Assembly (NCBI GenBank): GCA_028551475.1
Contig: CM052362.1
Span: 22,612,021 to 22,676,020 of the forward strand
Source of the DNA: Casuarina equisetifolia
Lineage: Eukaryota; Streptophyta; Magnoliopsida; Fagales; Casuarinaceae
DNA: 64,000 nt
Direction of reading: 5' to 3'
The position numbers and the translations under genes are program-made. Of this stretch, positions 62,437 to 64,000 are shown one piece after another (position 1 is the first letter of the stretch; each line of letters begins with the position of its first letter). A model generated the notes under the pieces. That model was given only the letters and a program-made list of their open reading frames with translations. It was not told the origin of the DNA and did not search any database.

Positions 62437-63240
62437 TAAAGGCGTTTTCGACGGATACACGAAATGATTTTGGAGAAAAGGACGAATAGCATACAACATT
62501 TTCAGGAAGATTTTTCACGATAGATTAAGCTATCCTATAGAAAATTGGATGTCAACTTGTCGGTATGAAATCGTTGAAGATTGATCAGTTTTTAAATATC
62601 CGTTAACTATGTTTTGACAGACTTATACACCCATTTTCTGACTGAGGTAAATGTTGATTCTTTCGTGCCTTTTGGTTGCTGTTGGCTGTTTTATTGTGTT
62701 AAATTCAAAAAACAAACGTGATGATTGTTCTTGACTTGGTATCGCCAGGCAGTCTCTTGACTTGGTGTTTTGCAGCCCCTTATTTGCGTTGTGACTTGTA
62801 AATTAGAGTTATTCTCCAAACTGGAACTTTAAGGGAGATGATGTTCGGACTGGAGTGGTTTTGGTTGAGAAAAATTCAGAGAAAGAATCTCCAATGTTCA
62901 CTGGGTTATTATTCTACTGGGATAAAAAAAAAAAAAAAGCTTCTTTCGTGAATTTTAAATTACTCTTCACATATTTGGAAGATTTGACTTCTATTTTTTT
63001 ATTTATAATTTTTTATAAATTTAGTGATATTGGAATATGCCTTTTAAGTTTCTGTATACTAATTTTTATTAATAAAAATTTACTTTTTTATCCAAAAAAA
63101 AAAACTTCTCTACCCCTTTTCTTATGGCTTGAATCTTCTTCTGCTGATCTTGCAAGCCCACAAGATGCAGATTTCCATCCACGTACTAGAAGTAAAAGTG
63201 ACAGGAATCTTGGTCATATTTAGAAGTAAAGGTCTCACGA
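62437..63240 (+). pseudogene. Decayed copy C of the At4g08330-like gene
   Basis: It starts like copy A (GGCGTTTTCGACGGATACACG) and follows the intron to the acceptor region GGTATCGCCAGGCAGTCTC near 62755. It then jumps directly to the 3' flank (TTGGTGTTTTGCAGCCCC). Nearly all of exon 2 is deleted. The 3' flank similarity continues to about 63220. Copies A and C are much closer to each other than to the intact gene, so C and A share a later duplication. Confidence 0.8.
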
Positions 63241-63545
63241 AAATCTAGTGCGAGAGAATATATCATAAGAGGTTCCTTCTCAAATGCATTGAATGGATTT
63301 TGTTCTCAGTCAACGTCAAAATCACATCGCAAATTGCTCTGTTAGGGTGTAGTTTGTAGACTTGCCGTAAGCTTACACTACATTCAAAGAGGAACGAGGA
63401 AGCAATCTTTTAAAACAATTCTAGAGATAAACGCATTATATATTAGGCTCGTGGTTCTAAAGGCGCAGAGAATGTGGGACTGATTTCTTTACAAACTCTC
63501 CTTGATCTCCTTCTCATTTCCATCTTTCTCTGTGCTTTTCCGAAC
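63241..63545. promoter_or_regulatory. 5' flank of GDSL unit 9
   Basis: It contains the leader-like segment shared by array members (TTCAAAGAGGAAC near 63383) and a TATATATT candidate box near 63438, about 105 bases upstream of the start codon. No gene. Confidence 0.45.
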
Positions 63546-64000
63546 ATGGAGTTTCCGATCACTCTCAACTTTAAAACTTCTCTCTGTTGCTTCTGTATGC
63601 TTTTGTTGTATGCTACCACGCTAAACCCCGTCTTTGCTTTGAGAAATTGTTCCTTTCCTGCAATCTTCAACTTCGGAGACTCGAATTCTGATACCGGCGG
63701 AATGTCTGCTAGCCTATTATCGCCGACACCGCCTTATGGGGAGACCTACTTTCACATGCCTGCCGGAAGGTTCTCAGATGGCCGGCTTATAATCGATTTC
63801 ATGGGTACGCATCTTGGCTCACAGCTACTCTAATAGCCTACTCCCATAGTCAATGCTAGATACAACCTTTTTTTGGTGTAAAATATTGCAGAAATAGAAA
63901 ACACAGAGCATAGATTGAACTTGAGCTCCAAGTAGGCCGTTAAACCCAGGGACACTATTTTCTTAATGGTTAATGGAACAACTGACTATCCATGGCAGAA
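63546..64000 (+). CDS. GDSL esterase/lipase, array unit 9 (5' part only)
   Basis: Exon 1 runs 63546-63804 and ends at the conserved GATTTCATGG then GTACGC donor. It encodes a signal peptide (MEFPITLNFKTSLCCF) and the block I motif FNFGDSNSDTGG, with GGMSAS after it. It is open and has the same length as in intact units. The remaining exons would lie beyond the right edge, so I cannot tell whether this copy is functional. It is closest to units 1 and 7. Confidence 0.85.

Noticed and set aside
37395..64000. Possibility of a biosynthetic gene cluster.
   Set aside because: All array genes are copies of one esterase; no partner enzymes such as cytochrome P450s or transferases are present.

Overview
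The window is nuclear DNA of a flowering plant, probably a dicot. The evidence is intron-rich plant genes with GT-AG junctions, a plant-type intron-containing elongator tRNA-Met, two chloroplast-targeted photosynthesis proteins (chlorophyllide a oxygenase and PsbS), AT-rich intergenic DNA and plant retroelement remnants. I cannot name the species. Exon coordinates were read by eye from frame, splice sites and family similarity.

From 1 to 36 kb the window is ordinary gene space. In order it holds: the first two exons of a V-ATPase proteolipid subunit c gene (minus strand, running off the left edge); a BTB/POZ gene like Arabidopsis At1g21780; a small zinc-ribbon protein gene; a complete nine-exon chlorophyllide a oxygenase gene (CAO, minus strand); a three-exon TLC-domain membrane protein gene; tRNA-Gln(UUG); tRNA-Met(CAU) with an intron; a filament-like plant protein gene (coiled coil, minus strand); about 5 kb of AT-rich repeat-bearing DNA; PsbS (four exons); and a two-exon gene like Arabidopsis At4g08330 with paired zinc-ligand cysteines. 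The gene mix looks like two Arabidopsis chromosome 1 neighbourhoods interleaved.

From 37 kb to the right edge the window is one tandem array of GDSL esterase/lipase genes, all on the plus strand and all derived from the same five-exon gene. I count nine units. Three have complete open coding sequences (starting at 37515, 41345 and 47590). Five are broken in different ways (44791, 50216, 51899, 57088, 60958). One is cut by the window edge (63546). Three decayed fragments of the At4g08330-like gene sit between array members. This suggests that the original duplicating unit was the 3' part of that gene plus the adjacent GDSL gene. A 4.3-kb block carrying unit 1 and the start of unit 2 was copied again as unit 7 and the start of unit 8. 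A small LTR element of the TRIM type, with matching 128-bp ends and a target-site duplication, lies inside unit 8. A Ty3/gypsy RNase H remnant separates the intact At4g08330-like gene from the array.

The intact GDSL proteins have signal peptides and all catalytic blocks, so they are probably secreted esterases. The upstream genes serve unrelated housekeeping and photosynthetic roles.
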